From NCBI RefSeq assembly GCF_021654035.1, contig NZ_JAJPDW010000004.1, forward strand, positions 172,370 to 236,369: a stretch of 64,000 nucleotides of DNA, given 5' to 3'. Below, piece by piece: positions 45,569 to 55,135 of the stretch. A model generated the notes under the pieces. It saw nothing but the letters and a program-made list of their open reading frames with translations, was not told where the DNA came from and searched no databases. The translations under genes and the position numbers were made by a program. Each line of letters starts with the position of its first letter. Positions within the stretch are counted from its first letter, which is position 1. This DNA comes from Microbacterium aurantiacum. GTDB lineage: Bacteria; Actinomycetota; Actinomycetes; Actinomycetales; Microbacteriaceae.

Positions 45569-46213
45569 CTACTTCCCCGCGTCTCGGGAGAGGTGCGCGC
45601 CGAGCGGTGCGAGACCCGCGATCACCTCGCGGTAGATCTCGCCGGCACTCGCGGCGTCGCCGAGCTCGGACCGCCGCACCCATTCGCCGAACACGACACG
45701 GATGATCGCGTCCATCGCCGCGACCGTCGCACGGATGGTCAGCACGTCCACGTCGGCCCCGGCGGCCTCCACCGCCGCATCGATGAGCTCGTCCGCAGCG
45801 TCGATGTCATTGGTCACCGCGCGCGCGAGAAGAGTGGGCTCCGATTCGATCACACGCCGCACCCTCAGCACCCGCGCACGGATGTCGGGCCGTCGATCGA
45901 AGTCGTCGAACAGGCGCACCCACGCGTGTTCGATCGCCGCCGCGAGATCCGCTCCCCCGCGCACGTCGTCGAGAAGTGCCACGCGGATCGTGCGGTACTC
46001 CTCGTCCTCGTGGAAGAGCGCATGCTCCTTCGTCGGGTAGTAGCGGAAGAACGTCCGCGGAGAGATGCCGGCGGCCGCGGCGATCTCATCCACCGTCGTC
46101 GCGGCGACTCCTCGCTCCTCGAAGAGCGTGAGCGCGGCGTCCGCCACTTCGCGCAGCGTCTCACGCCGTCGTCGCTCACGCAGGCCGACGGGCGCGGAAT
46201 CGTCAGTCGTCAT
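45569..46213 (-). CDS. TetR-family regulator of the adjacent MFS pump
   Basis: The 214-residue protein has a TetR helix-turn-helix at about 15-60 (TVDEIAAAAGISPRTFFRYY). The C-terminal domain spans 80-205. The start at ATG 46213 leaves only a short leader from a TAGAAT -10-like element at 46221-46226. A 15-bp palindrome lies between this gene and the MFS gene and overlaps the probable promoters of both, so it most likely represses both. Confidence 0.92.
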   Translation of the reverse strand: MTTDDSAPVGLRERRRRETLREVADAALTLFEERGVAATTVDEIAAAAGISPRTFFRYYPTKEHALFHEDEEYRTIRVALLDDVRGGADLAAAIEHAWVRLFDDFDRRPDIRARVLRVRRVIESEPTLLARAVTNDIDAADELIDAAVEAAGADVDVLTIRATVAAMDAIIRVVFGEWVRRSELGDAASAGEIYREVIAGLAPLGAHLSRDAGK

Positions 46214-46241
46214 GCGGAAGATTCTACACCCGCCGCCAAGT

Positions 46242-46262
46242 TGGCAGTCACTGCCATATACT
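46242..46262. promoter_or_regulatory. TetR operator with overlapping MFS promoter
   Basis: TGGCAGT C ACTGCCA (46242-46256) is a perfect palindrome with 7-bp arms. TATACT at 46257-46262 is a good -10 element for the MFS gene. On the other strand GTGACT in the palindrome is 18 bases from the TAGAAT element of tetR. This fits divergent repression. Confidence 0.8.
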
Positions 46263-46322
46263 CGATGAGTCCTCGCCCGCGCTCGACCGCGCGGCGCGCC
46301 CCGAACGAGAAAGAGCGTCTCC

Positions 46323-47804
46323 GTGACCCTCGAGAAGAACCTCCCTCCCCTGTCGTCCGAAGACCCGCGTCCCGCACGCGCCGTCCGTCCCGGCACCGTC
46401 ATCGCCCTCCTGGTGGTGTCGGCGTTCGTCGTGATCCTCAACGAGACGATCATGAGCGTCGCGCTCCCCCGACTGATGGAAGACCTCGGCATCACGGCCG
46501 CGACCGCCCAGTGGCTGACCACCGGCTTCCTCCTCACCATGGCCATCGTCATCCCGCTCACGGGATACCTCCTGGCCCGTTTCCCGCTTCGCAGCCTCTA
46601 CCTCACGGCGATGAGCCTCTTCACGGTCGGCACCCTCATCGCCGCCCTCTCCCCGGGCTTCGAAGTCCTGCTCCTCGGTCGTATCGTCCAGGCCTCGGGC
46701 ACGGCCATCATGATGCCGTTGCTGTTCACGACGGTGCTCACGATCGTCGCTCCCGAGCGCCGCGGACGCATGATGGGCGTCATCTCCATCGTCATCGCCG
46801 TCGCTCCGGCGATCGGCCCGACCGTCTCGGGCATCATCCTTTCCGTCCTCGACTGGCGCTGGATGTTCTGGCTCGTGCTCCCGATTGCCGTCGTTGCGCT
46901 GACCCTCGGCGCCCTGTGGGTACGGAACGTCACCGAGACCCGCGCGGCGAGCTTCGACATCCTCTCGGTGATCCTGTCCGCCCTCGGCTTCGGCGGACTC
47001 ATCTTCGGCCTGAGCTCGATCGGTGAAGCGGCCTCCGGTCATGCCCCGGTCCCGGTCTGGATTCCGATCACCATCGGCGCCGTCTCCGTCGTCGCCTTCG
47101 TCCTCCGCCAGATCCGCCTGCAGCGGACCGACTCGGCCCTGCTCGATCTGCGCACCTTCCGGTCGCGACCGTTCGCCCTCGCGACCGTGCTCGTCGCCGT
47201 GGTCTTCTCCGCGCTCTTCGGATCGCTCATCCTGCTGCCGCTCTACCTGCAGCAGGTCCTGGGACTCGACACCCTCACCGTAGGCCTCATGCTGCTCCCG
47301 GGCGGCATCGTCATGGGTGTCATCGCACCGGTGGTCGGTGCGCTCTTCGACCGATTCGGACCGCGACCCCTCGTCCTCCCGGGCATGATCGTCGCCGCCG
47401 CAGCGCTCTGGGGCATGACGACGTTCGATGTCGGCACACCGATCGCCTGGATCATCACGGTGCACGTCGCCCTGAACCTCGGTCTCGGCTTCGTCTTCAC
47501 GCCGTTGCTGACCTCCGCGCTCGGGTCGCTGCCGCCGACGCTGTACTCCTACGGCTCGGCCACGGTGAGCACGCTGCAGCAGCTCGCCGGAGCCGCGGGC
47601 ACGGCGCTTTTCGTCACCCTGATGTCGGTGACGGCCGCGGCGGCGACCTCGGAGGGGGCGAACCCGGTCGCCGCGACCGCGGACGGCGTACACGCGGCCT
47701 TCTTCGTCGGGGCCATCGTCGCGAGCGCAGCGGTCATCCTCGCCGCCTTCGTGCGGAACGCCACGGTGGACGCCACGGCGCCGGTCGAGGTCGTCGCACA
47801 CTGA
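46323..47804 (+). CDS. MFS drug efflux transporter (DHA2, 14-TM type)
   Basis: The 493-residue protein has the DHA2/EmrB-QacA pattern: LNETIMSVALPRLMEDLGIT in TM1, WLTTGFLLTMAIVIPLTGYL in TM2-3, and the motif C stretch VIAVAPAIGPTVSGIIL. About fourteen helices are predicted. It exports toxic compounds by proton antiport. GTG start. The gene faces the TetR gene across a shared operator, so it is likely induced by its own substrates. It ends a few bases before the convergent NUDIX gene. Confidence 0.94.
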   Translation: MTLEKNLPPLSSEDPRPARAVRPGTVIALLVVSAFVVILNETIMSVALPRLMEDLGITAATAQWLTTGFLLTMAIVIPLTGYLLARFPLRSLYLTAMSLFTVGTLIAALSPGFEVLLLGRIVQASGTAIMMPLLFTTVLTIVAPERRGRMMGVISIVIAVAPAIGPTVSGIILSVLDWRWMFWLVLPIAVVALTLGALWVRNVTETRAASFDILSVILSALGFGGLIFGLSSIGEAASGHAPVPVWIPITIGAVSVVAFVLRQIRLQRTDSALLDLRTFRSRPFALATVLVAVVFSALFGSLILLPLYLQQVLGLDTLTVGLMLLPGGIVMGVIAPVVGALFDRFGPRPLVLPGMIVAAAALWGMTTFDVGTPIAWIITVHVALNLGLGFVFTPLLTSALGSLPPTLYSYGSATVSTLQQLAGAAGTALFVTLMSVTAAAATSEGANPVAATADGVHAAFFVGAIVASAAVILAAFVRNATVDATAPVEVVAH

Positions 47805-47829
47805 CCACACGTCGGCGATGCGGCCGGAC

Positions 47830-48702
47830 TCAGGTCAGAAGATCTCGCAGCCAGCGGGGACCGTGCACCACGGCGCCGGTCTCCCGGCATCGGTCCGCCA
47901 GCTCCCGATCCGCCGTCACCACCGTCACCGAACGCCCGGCGTCCCCGAGACGTCGGGCTTCGGCGACGATCGCGTCGTCTCCGGAACGATCCGCTCGGAC
48001 GACGGAGAGGCCGTCGAGATCCGATGCCCCGCGCCCCGCCCCTTCGACAACCGCCACCCACTCGGGGAACCACGTGTGCTCGGGAAGCGACAGCTCCGCT
48101 GCGGGGATGCCGCGGCCCGAACGCTCCGCCACCGAGGCCAGCAGGCGATCCGCGGCGCCGGCCCGGTCGCGCCACCAGCCGTCCGGGACGGAGCCGATCA
48201 CGTTCGCGACATCGATCACCACGGCCGGGCGCACCGAGAGCAGCTCACGCAACCGCACCCAGGCGGTGGCGAACCCCGGATGCAGCGGCCGTTCCTGGAC
48301 GATGTCGGCGGGCACCCATTCCAGCGCCGTGCTCTCGGGATCGCTGATCGTGGGCTCGAACGGCCTCTCGACGTCACCGACGAGCGTCGTGTACGACCAG
48401 TAGCCGAGATCCAGCACGCTCAGCAGCCGCGGACGGATCGACCCCGACGGCACGCCCGCCTCCTCGGCGGATTCGCGGAGTGCGGCATCCGTCGCGGTCT
48501 CGTCCTCATGACGTGCGCCACCCGGAAGCCCCCAGGTATCGCCGAAATGGCTCCACGACACCCGGTGCTGCAGCAGGATGCCACGCGCGGCGTCCACGGC
48601 GAGAAGTCCGGCGGCGCCGAAACGCCCCCAGTACCGCGCACCGTCCGGAGCGAGCACCCACGCGTCACCGGGGTTCCTCGGCGTCGGTCGCTCGTTCGTC
48701 AC
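47830..48702 (-). CDS. NUDIX hydrolase fused to a NYN/PIN-like domain
   Basis: The 290-residue protein has a NUDIX domain in the N-terminal 155 residues. The Nudix box is GGARHEDETATDAALRESAE followed by EAG, consistent with G-x5-E-x7-RE-x2-EE-x-G. From about 160 a second domain begins RPAVVIDVANVIGSVPDGWW, with VVRADRSGDDAIVAEARRLG and VVTADRELADRCRETGAVVHG. That pattern resembles YacP/NYN metal-dependent RNase domains. The GTG start is chosen on domain grounds; no strong ribosome site is present. Confidence 0.8.
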   Translation of the reverse strand: MTNERPTPRNPGDAWVLAPDGARYWGRFGAAGLLAVDAARGILLQHRVSWSHFGDTWGLPGGARHEDETATDAALRESAEEAGVPSGSIRPRLLSVLDLGYWSYTTLVGDVERPFEPTISDPESTALEWVPADIVQERPLHPGFATAWVRLRELLSVRPAVVIDVANVIGSVPDGWWRDRAGAADRLLASVAERSGRGIPAAELSLPEHTWFPEWVAVVEGAGRGASDLDGLSVVRADRSGDDAIVAEARRLGDAGRSVTVVTADRELADRCRETGAVVHGPRWLRDLLT

Positions 48703-48730
48703 CCCGCAAGCCTGGCACACCGGCGACGTG

Positions 48731-48776
48731 CCGGGGTCAGCGCTGGCGACGCGCCGGGGTCAGCGCTGGCGACGCT
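48731..48776. repeat. 23-bp tandem duplication at the der stop
   Basis: Unit CCGGGGTCAGCGCTGGCGACG plus two bases occurs twice in tandem (48731-48753 and 48754-48776), differing only in the last base. The duplicated part includes the der stop codon, so the der protein is unaffected and the copy lies in the 3' untranslated region. Confidence 0.8.
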
Positions 48777-50301
48777 CCCGCACCCGCATGTTCGTCACGA
48801 TGGGCGTCCCCTCGAACCCGAAGACCTCGCGGAGGCGACGCTGGATGAACCGGCGGTAGCCGGGGTCGAGGAAGCCCGTCGTGAAAAGCACGAATGTCGG
48901 CGGACGCGTGGCCGCCTGCGTCCCGAACAGGATGCGCGGCTGCTTGCCTCCGCGGAGCGGGTGCGGGTGCTCGGCGACGAGCTCGGCGAGGAAGGCGTTG
49001 AACTTGCCGGTCGAGATGCGCTGGTCCCACGACGCCAGAGCCGTCTCCAGTGCCGGGACGAGCTTGTCGAGGTGACGCCCCGTACGCGCGGAGATGTTCA
49101 CCCGCGGAGCCCACGCGACGTGCGCGAGGTCCTGCTCGATCTCCCGCTCGAGGTAACGACGCCGGTCGATGTCCTCCATGTCGTCGTCGTTCAGGCGATC
49201 CCACTTGTTGAAGGCCAGCACGAGCGCGCGGCCGGACTCCAGCACGAGGTCGATGATGCGGACGTCCTGCTCGCTGAGCGGCTCCGACACATCGAGGACG
49301 ACGACGGCGACCTCCGCCTTCTCCAGCGCGGCGGAGGTCCGCAGCGACGCGTAGAAGTCGGCTCCCTGCTGCAGGTGCACGCGACGGCGGATTCCCGCGG
49401 TGTCGACGAACCGCCAGAGCTTGCCGCCGACCTCCACGACCTCGTCCACCGGGTCGCGGGTCGTACCGGCGAGCTCGTTGACGACGACGCGCTCCTCGCC
49501 GGCGGCCTTGTTCAGCAGGGAGGACTTCCCCACGTTCGGGCGACCGAGGATCGCGACGCGGCGCGGACCGCCGATCTCGTGACCGGCGACGGCGGAGATC
49601 TCCGGAAGCACCTTCATGATCTCGTCGAGGAGATCCGCGACACCCCGACCGTGGATCGCGGAGACCGGGTACGGCTCACCGAGGCCCAGGTTCCACAGCG
49701 CCGCGGCTTCGGGCTCCTGTCGGGCGTCGTCCACCTTGTTGGCGACGAGGAAGACGGGCTTCCCGCTCTTGCGCAGGAGCTTGACGACGTGCTCGTCGGT
49801 GGAGGTCGCCCCCACCATGGCGTCCACGACGAACAGCACGACGTCGGACAGATCGATCGCGACCTCGGCCTGCGCGGCCACCGACCGGTCGATGCCGCGG
49901 GCATCCGGCTCCCAGCCACCGGTGTCGACGAGGGTGAACCGACGGTCCATCCACTCGGCCTTGTACGTCACCCGGTCGCGCGTGACGCCGGGGGTGTCCT
50001 CCACGACCGCCTCGCGGCGTCCCAGGATGCGGTTCACCAGCGCCGACTTGCCGACGTTCGGGCGACCGACGATGGCGACGACGGGGAGCGCCGGCAGGTA
50101 CTCGATCTCACCGTCACCGGAGAGGACGCCCTCCAGCAGTTCGGCGTCCTCCGCCTCGAGGGCGTAGTCGTCGAGGCCGGCGCGGAGGGCCGCGGCCCGT
50201 TGCTCGGCGAGGTCGTCATCGAGACCGGCCATGTGCTGGGCCAGGGCGTCGGATGCCGCAGCATCGTCGGGGACGTCGAATTCGCGATCGTCAGTGTGCA
50301 T
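48760..50301 (-). CDS. der: Ribosome biogenesis GTPase Der (EngA)
   Basis: The 513-residue protein carries two GTPase domains, needed for 50S ribosome assembly. P-loops are GRPNVGKS at 79-86 and again at 253-260, each followed by DTxG (LVDTGGW, FVDTAGI) and NKxD motifs ([14 protein letters not shown]). A C-terminal KH-like domain follows. A 70-residue acidic N-terminal extension is usual in actinobacteria. The start is inside the end of cmk (11-base overlap). Order cmk then der is conserved in the phylum. Confidence 0.97.
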   Translation of the reverse strand: MHTDDREFDVPDDAAASDALAQHMAGLDDDLAEQRAAALRAGLDDYALEAEDAELLEGVLSGDGEIEYLPALPVVAIVGRPNVGKSALVNRILGRREAVVEDTPGVTRDRVTYKAEWMDRRFTLVDTGGWEPDARGIDRSVAAQAEVAIDLSDVVLFVVDAMVGATSTDEHVVKLLRKSGKPVFLVANKVDDARQEPEAAALWNLGLGEPYPVSAIHGRGVADLLDEIMKVLPEISAVAGHEIGGPRRVAILGRPNVGKSSLLNKAAGEERVVVNELAGTTRDPVDEVVEVGGKLWRFVDTAGIRRRVHLQQGADFYASLRTSAALEKAEVAVVVLDVSEPLSEQDVRIIDLVLESGRALVLAFNKWDRLNDDDMEDIDRRRYLEREIEQDLAHVAWAPRVNISARTGRHLDKLVPALETALASWDQRISTGKFNAFLAELVAEHPHPLRGGKQPRILFGTQAATRPPTFVLFTTGFLDPGYRRFIQRRLREVFGFEGTPIVTNMRVRERRQR

Positions 50302-50989
50302 GGGAAGCCTCCAAGGCTCGGTCGATCACGGCGAGGACGGCGTCCACCGTCTGATCGAAGTCCAGGTCGGTGGAATCGACGACCTCGACGCCGGGCGCCG
50401 CGGCGAGGAAGTCGACCACCTTCGAATCGGCGGCGTCGCGCCGGTGCAGGGCCTCGGCGACCGCCGCGGCATCCTGCGATGTCAGTTCTGCGCTCCGACG
50501 GGCGGCGCGCACCTCGGGCGCCGCGGTCAGCAGGATCCGCGCCGGCGCGTCGGGGGCGACGACGGTCGTGATGTCCCGGCCCTCGACGACCACCGCGGGC
50601 AGACCGGACGCGGCCACGAGGGCGCGGAACAGTGCGGTGAGCGCTTGGCGAACCGCGGGCACCCGCGCCACACCGCTGACGGCATCCGCCACCCTCGGCT
50701 CGCGGATCGCCGCGGTGACGTCCACGTCCCCCACCCGCACCCAGCGGTCATCGGGATCGAGCGAGATGGCGTAGTCGAAGTCGCCGAGCACATCCAGCAC
50801 GGCGGTCGAATCGGACGTGTCCGCCCCGTGCTCGAGCGCGTGCCACGCGAGGGCGCGGTAGGCGGCACCGGTGTCGAGGAAGCCGTAGCCCCGGCGACGC
50901 GCGACCTGTCGGGACACGCTGGATTTGCCGCTCCCGGCAGGACCGTCGACGGCGACGACCACCGGCGTTTCGAGGATGGAATCGGTCAT
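50291..50989 (-). CDS. cmk: Cytidylate kinase
   Basis: The 232-residue enzyme phosphorylates CMP and dCMP. The P-loop GPAGSGKSS lies at 16-24. [16 protein letters not shown] (with the Tyr of the CMP site) and [20 protein letters not shown] fit the family. The start overlaps tyrA by four bases. It lies in the conserved order tyrA, cmk, der. Confidence 0.96.
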   Translation of the reverse strand: MTDSILETPVVVAVDGPAGSGKSSVSRQVARRRGYGFLDTGAAYRALAWHALEHGADTSDSTAVLDVLGDFDYAISLDPDDRWVRVGDVDVTAAIREPRVADAVSGVARVPAVRQALTALFRALVAASGLPAVVVEGRDITTVVAPDAPARILLTAAPEVRAARRSAELTSQDAAAVAEALHRRDAADSKVVDFLAAAPGVEVVDSTDLDFDQTVDAVLAVIDRALEASHAH

Positions 50990-52092
50990 GGGGTGGTGCT
51001 CGCAATCTTCCAGCCGCGCGACTCGAGGCCGTCCACCGCACGGCGCACCGCGCCCGGGACGACGCTGATCTCGGCGAGACCGAACTGGGCGCCGGGCGAA
51101 TGCTCCAGGCGCAGGTCTTCGACGTTCACATCCAGCTCGCCGAGCTCGCCGAACAGGCGGCCGAGCTGACCGGGGGTGTCGTCGACCATGACGACGACCT
51201 GCTCGAATCGGCGGTTCTGACCGTGCTTGCCGGGCAGCCTCTCGACCCCGTCGTTCCCCCGCCGGATCGTGTCGGCGACGGCGCGGCGCGCGCCGGGCGC
51301 GTCCGGCGCGCGCAGCGCCTCGGCCACGGTCGCCAGATCGTCGGCAAGGGCGCTCAGGACGTCGCGCACGGGCTCGGCGTTCGCCCCCAGGATCTGCACC
51401 CATAGTTCCGGTGCGGAGGCCGCGATCCTCGTGGTGTCCCGCAGCCCCTGTCCGGTCAGCTGGAGGGAACGGTCCGGCGCGTCGGCCAGGCGTCCGGCGA
51501 GGAGGCTCGACACGATCTGCGGCACGTGGGAGACGAGGGCCACCGCACGGTCGTGTTCTTCCGGGGTCATCTCGATCGGGGTCGCACCCAGGTCGAGGGC
51601 CAATGCCTCGACCATCGTCAGATCAGCGGCGGAGGTCTCCTCGTCACGGCACACGACCCACGGCCGGCCCACGAAGATGTCCGCGCGCGCGGCGATGGCT
51701 CCGCCGCGCTCGCGACCGGCCATCGGATGCGAGCCGATGTACCGGGTGAGGTCGGCGCCGCGCGCGCGCAGCGCTTTCAGAGGCTCGAGCTTGACGCTCG
51801 CGACGTCGGTGACGACGGCGTCCGGGAAGGCCGCGAGCTCACGCTCCACCACGTCGGCGACGACATCCGGAGGGACGGCCACGACGACGAGAACGGGGGT
51901 GTCCCCCTCCCGCGCCGGCCGACCTGCGCCGTAGTCGACGGCGAGGCGCAGCTGCGCGGGCGAGGTGTCGGCGAGCGCGACGTCGACCCCCGAGGCGGTC
52001 AGCGCATGACCGATGCTCGATCCCAGGAGGCCGGCGCCGACGATGCGGACAGGTCCGCGCGTGCGCGTGGCCAGCACGGTGGCGTCGGTCAC
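50986..52092 (-). CDS. tyrA: Prephenate dehydrogenase
   Basis: The 368-residue enzyme converts prephenate to 4-hydroxyphenylpyruvate in tyrosine synthesis. NAD loop [14 protein letters not shown] at 18-31, VTDVASVK, and the prephenate site [12 protein letters not shown] with its catalytic His. A C-terminal ACT domain begins near 290 ([20 protein letters not shown]) and probably mediates tyrosine feedback inhibition. GTG start directly abuts the rluB stop. Confidence 0.95.
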   Translation of the reverse strand: MTDATVLATRTRGPVRIVGAGLLGSSIGHALTASGVDVALADTSPAQLRLAVDYGAGRPAREGDTPVLVVVAVPPDVVADVVERELAAFPDAVVTDVASVKLEPLKALRARGADLTRYIGSHPMAGRERGGAIAARADIFVGRPWVVCRDEETSAADLTMVEALALDLGATPIEMTPEEHDRAVALVSHVPQIVSSLLAGRLADAPDRSLQLTGQGLRDTTRIAASAPELWVQILGANAEPVRDVLSALADDLATVAEALRAPDAPGARRAVADTIRRGNDGVERLPGKHGQNRRFEQVVVMVDDTPGQLGRLFGELGELDVNVEDLRLEHSPGAQFGLAEISVVPGAVRRAVDGLESRGWKIASTTP

Positions 52093-52860
52093 TCAAGTCT
52101 CCAGATGCTCGGAAGCAGTGGCGCCGCGGGCGAGGGTGAGCAAGGCGCCGCGCTCCACTTTAGTCAACTCGCGGCTCTTGCCCGCCGGCAGGGTTCCCAG
52201 GTGGAGGGGTCCGAACTGGCGCCGTACGAGCTCGACGACCGGATGCCCCACTTCGGCCATCATCCGTCGGACGATGCGGTTGCGTCCGGAGTGCAGCGTG
52301 AGCTCCACGAGCGAACCGGTCCCCTCCGTGCTGCGGGAGAGGAGCCGCGCCTTGTCCGCGGAGATCGGCCCGTCCTCCAACTCGACCCCGGTGAGAAGGC
52401 GCTGGATGGTGGCCGGCGCGACACGACCCTCGACTTTGGCGATATAGACCTTGGTCACCCCGAACGAGGGATGCGCGAGCACGTGCGCGAGGTCGCCGTC
52501 GTTGGTGAGGACCAGCAGACCGCTGGTCTCGGCATCCAGACGCCCGACATTGAACAGGCGCTCCGGATACGGCTCGACGAAGGGACGCAGATCGGGGCGG
52601 CCGCGGTCATCGCGCATCGAGCTGACGACCCCGGTCGGCTTGTTGAGGATCACGTAGCGCTTGGTCTGGTCGAGCTGCACCGCGGTGCCGTCGACGTCGA
52701 CGAGGTCCGATTCGGGGTCGATGCGGCGGCCGAGCTCGGTCACCACGACCCCGTTGATGCGGATCCGTCCCGCGACGATCATGTCCTCGACCACGCGGCG
52801 CGACGCCACACCGGCCGCCGCGAGGACCTTCTGCAGACGGACACCTTCGACATCGCTCAT
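52093..52860 (-). CDS. rluB: rRNA pseudouridine synthase RluB/RsuA family
   Basis: The 255-residue enzyme has an N-terminal S4 domain (VRLQKVLAAAGVASRRVVED) and a catalytic domain with VGRLDAETSGLLVLTNDGDL carrying the catalytic Asp, followed by KVYIAKVEG. It modifies a uridine in 23S rRNA. Start overlaps scpB stop (ATGA). This position next to scpAB is the same in mycobacteria. Confidence 0.95.
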   Translation of the reverse strand: MSDVEGVRLQKVLAAAGVASRRVVEDMIVAGRIRINGVVVTELGRRIDPESDLVDVDGTAVQLDQTKRYVILNKPTGVVSSMRDDRGRPDLRPFVEPYPERLFNVGRLDAETSGLLVLTNDGDLAHVLAHPSFGVTKVYIAKVEGRVAPATIQRLLTGVELEDGPISADKARLLSRSTEGTGSLVELTLHSGRNRIVRRMMAEVGHPVVELVRRQFGPLHLGTLPAGKSRELTKVERGALLTLARGATASEHLET

Positions 52861-53462
52861 CGGCGAACTCCTTCGTCCAGGCCCTCGGCGCGCCCGACCT
52901 CCTCCGCTCCCTCCAGGAAGGGCGAAATCGGAGGGAGCTCGTCGAGGGAGTTGATTCCCAAGTGGACCAGCAGGGCGTCGGTGGTCCCGTAGTTGATGGC
53001 GCCGGTCTCGGCGTCGGCGAACAGCTCGGTGATGAGGCCGCGGGCCAGGAGCGTGCGCACGACCGAGTCCACGTTGACCGCGCGGATCGACGCGACCTGC
53101 GAGCGCGTCACCGGCTGCTTGTAGGCGATGACGGCGAGTGTCTCCAGGGCCGCCTGGGACAGGCGCGCGGGCGCCTGTCCGCCGACGTACTCGGCGATGA
53201 GGTCGTCGTGGTCCTCGCGGACGTACATCCGCCACCCGCCACCGACCTCGCGGAGCTCGAACCCGCGACGCGGACCTCCCGCGCGGCCGTCGTAGTCGGC
53301 GACGAGGGTGTCCACGGCCTGGCGCACCGCGGGGACAGGGGCTCCCACCGTCGCCGCCAGCGAGACGAGGGACAGGGGTTCCTCGGCGATGAACAGGATC
53401 GCCTCCACGCGGCGAACGGTGTCGACGGCGGGAGACGCGTCGGTCACGGCGTCATCGGTCAT
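52857..53462 (-). CDS. scpB: Segregation and condensation protein B
   Basis: The 201-residue winged-helix protein has VEAILFIAEEPLSLVSLAAT at its start and LSQAALETLAVIAYKQPVTR, the ScpB signature. ScpB with ScpA and SMC forms the condensin complex. The start overlaps scpA by 11 bases. SMC is not in the window. Confidence 0.95.
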   Translation of the reverse strand: MTDDAVTDASPAVDTVRRVEAILFIAEEPLSLVSLAATVGAPVPAVRQAVDTLVADYDGRAGGPRRGFELREVGGGWRMYVREDHDDLIAEYVGGQAPARLSQAALETLAVIAYKQPVTRSQVASIRAVNVDSVVRTLLARGLITELFADAETGAINYGTTDALLVHLGINSLDELPPISPFLEGAEEVGRAEGLDEGVRR

Positions 53463-54267
53463 AATCTGCTCCCAACGAGGCGAGATTCTCATCGGACCAC
53501 CGCTGCGCGCTCCAGCGGAGGGTCAGTTCCCCGAGCGGCTCGAGCTGCTCGAACGACAGGGCCGCGTGCCGGTACAGCTCCAGCACCGACAGGAAGCGGG
53601 CGACGACGACCCCGGGGGCGCTCACCCCGGCCACCAGCTCGCGGAACGACAGCGTGCCGGCATCGCGAAGAAGGGTGACCACGATCGCCGCCTGCTCGCG
53701 GATGCTCACCAGCGGAGCGTGCAGGTGGTCCAGCCCCACGTGAGGGATGTCCTTCGGCGTCATCGCGAGAAGGGCGAGGGCGGCGAAATCGTCCGGCGTC
53801 AGGGTCCACCGCAGTTCGGGGGCCGCGTGTCGGTACTTGGCATCCAGCCGCACAGACCGCGCGTGCCGCTGATCCTCGCGCCTCAGGCAGCGCTCGAACC
53901 ACGCCGAGACCTCCTTGAACGCCCGGTACTGGAGCAGACGGGCGAAGAGCAGATCGCGCGCCTCCAGGAGCGCCACGGATTCGGCATCCACCAACTCGCC
54001 CTGCGGAAGGAGGCCCGCCACCTTCATGTCGAGCAGGGTTGCGGCCACCACGAGGAACTCCGAGGCCTCCTCCAGCTCCTGGTCGGGGCCGAGGGCGCGC
54101 AGGTAGGCGATGAACTCGTCGGTCACCTTCGACAGCGACACCTCGGTGATGTCGAGCTCGTGCTGCGAGATGAGTTGCAGGAGCAGGTCGAAGGGCCCGT
54201 CGAAGACGCCGAGGGAGACCCGGAATCCGGCGGTGTCGTCGGCCGGCGCCTCAGGCGACGGCGCCAC
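53452..54267 (-). CDS. scpA: Segregation and condensation protein A
   Basis: The 271-residue kleisin starts with FRVSLGVFDGPFDLLLQLIS, the N-terminal SMC-binding helix, followed by ASEFLVVAATLLDMKVAGLL, and ends with a winged-helix piece. The start lies 17 bases inside the parA gene end. The linked parA-scpA-scpB set fits coordinated chromosome segregation. Confidence 0.95.
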   Translation of the reverse strand: MAPSPEAPADDTAGFRVSLGVFDGPFDLLLQLISQHELDITEVSLSKVTDEFIAYLRALGPDQELEEASEFLVVAATLLDMKVAGLLPQGELVDAESVALLEARDLLFARLLQYRAFKEVSAWFERCLRREDQRHARSVRLDAKYRHAAPELRWTLTPDDFAALALLAMTPKDIPHVGLDHLHAPLVSIREQAAIVVTLLRDAGTLSFRELVAGVSAPGVVVARFLSVLELYRHAALSFEQLEPLGELTLRWSAQRWSDENLASLGADYDR

Positions 54268-55135
54268 GGGCGACCAGCTCCCGCGCGAGTCGGAGGTACG
54301 CCTGCGCGGCGGCGTGCTCGGGTGCGAACTCGGTGATCGGCATCCCGGACACGGAGGCGTCGGGGAACTTCACCGTCCGACCGATGACGGTCTCCAGCAC
54401 GTCGTCGCCGAACGCGTCCACGACGCGCTCGAGGACTTCACGGGAGTGCAGGGTGCGCGCGTCGTACATCGTCGCCAGCACACCGTCGAGCTCGATCGTG
54501 GGGTTGAGCCGGTCGCGGACCTTGTCGATGGTCTCGATGAGCATCGCGACCCCGCGGAGCGCGAAGAACTCGCACTCCAACGGGATGAGGACCCCATGGC
54601 TGGCGGTCAGCGCGTTGACCGTCAGGAGCCCGAGGGACGGCTGGCAGTCGACGAGGATGACGTCGTACTCCCCCGCGACGCGACGCAGGGCGCGGGCGAG
54701 GGTCTGCTCGCGCGCAACCTCGTTGACCAGGTGCACCTCGGCCGCCGAGAGGTCGATGTTGGCGGGGATGACGTCCAGGCCCTCCACGCGGGTCCGGACG
54801 ATGACCTCGTGCGGATCGCGCTTGCCGTCCAGCAGCAGATCGTAGATCGTCGGGATGTCGTGGGTCTGGATCCCGAGTCCCGCCGACAGCGCTCCCTGCG
54901 GATCGAAGTCCACCGCGAGGACGCGTCGGCCGTAGCTGGCCAGAGAGGCGGCGAGGTTGATCGTGGTGGTGGTCTTGCCGACCCCGCCCTTCTGGTTGCA
55001 GAGCGAGATGATGCGCGCCGGTCCGTGACCGTCGAGCTTCGGCGGGGTGGGGAAGCCCCGATAGGGTCGCCCGGTGGGGCCGATCGGGGTGTCGTCCTCG
55101 GACACCTTCGCCGCGCTCCGCTTACTGCCCGCCAC
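54251..55135 (-). CDS. ParA-family ATPase of the scpAB operon
   Basis: The 294-residue ATPase has a 38-residue N-terminal extension, then ISLCNQKGGVGKTTTTINLA, VDFDPQGALSAGLG and VILVDCQPSLGLLTVNAL. This is the classic ParA/Soj sequence. It is the actinobacterial ortholog located next to scpAB (Rv1708 position), distinct from the parAB pair near oriC. GTG start with GGAG at 7 bases. It overlaps xerD by 14 bases. Confidence 0.93.
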   Translation of the reverse strand: MAGSKRSAAKVSEDDTPIGPTGRPYRGFPTPPKLDGHGPARIISLCNQKGGVGKTTTTINLAASLASYGRRVLAVDFDPQGALSAGLGIQTHDIPTIYDLLLDGKRDPHEVIVRTRVEGLDVIPANIDLSAAEVHLVNEVAREQTLARALRRVAGEYDVILVDCQPSLGLLTVNALTASHGVLIPLECEFFALRGVAMLIETIDKVRDRLNPTIELDGVLATMYDARTLHSREVLERVVDAFGDDVLETVIGRTVKFPDASVSGMPITEFAPEHAAAQAYLRLARELVARGAVA

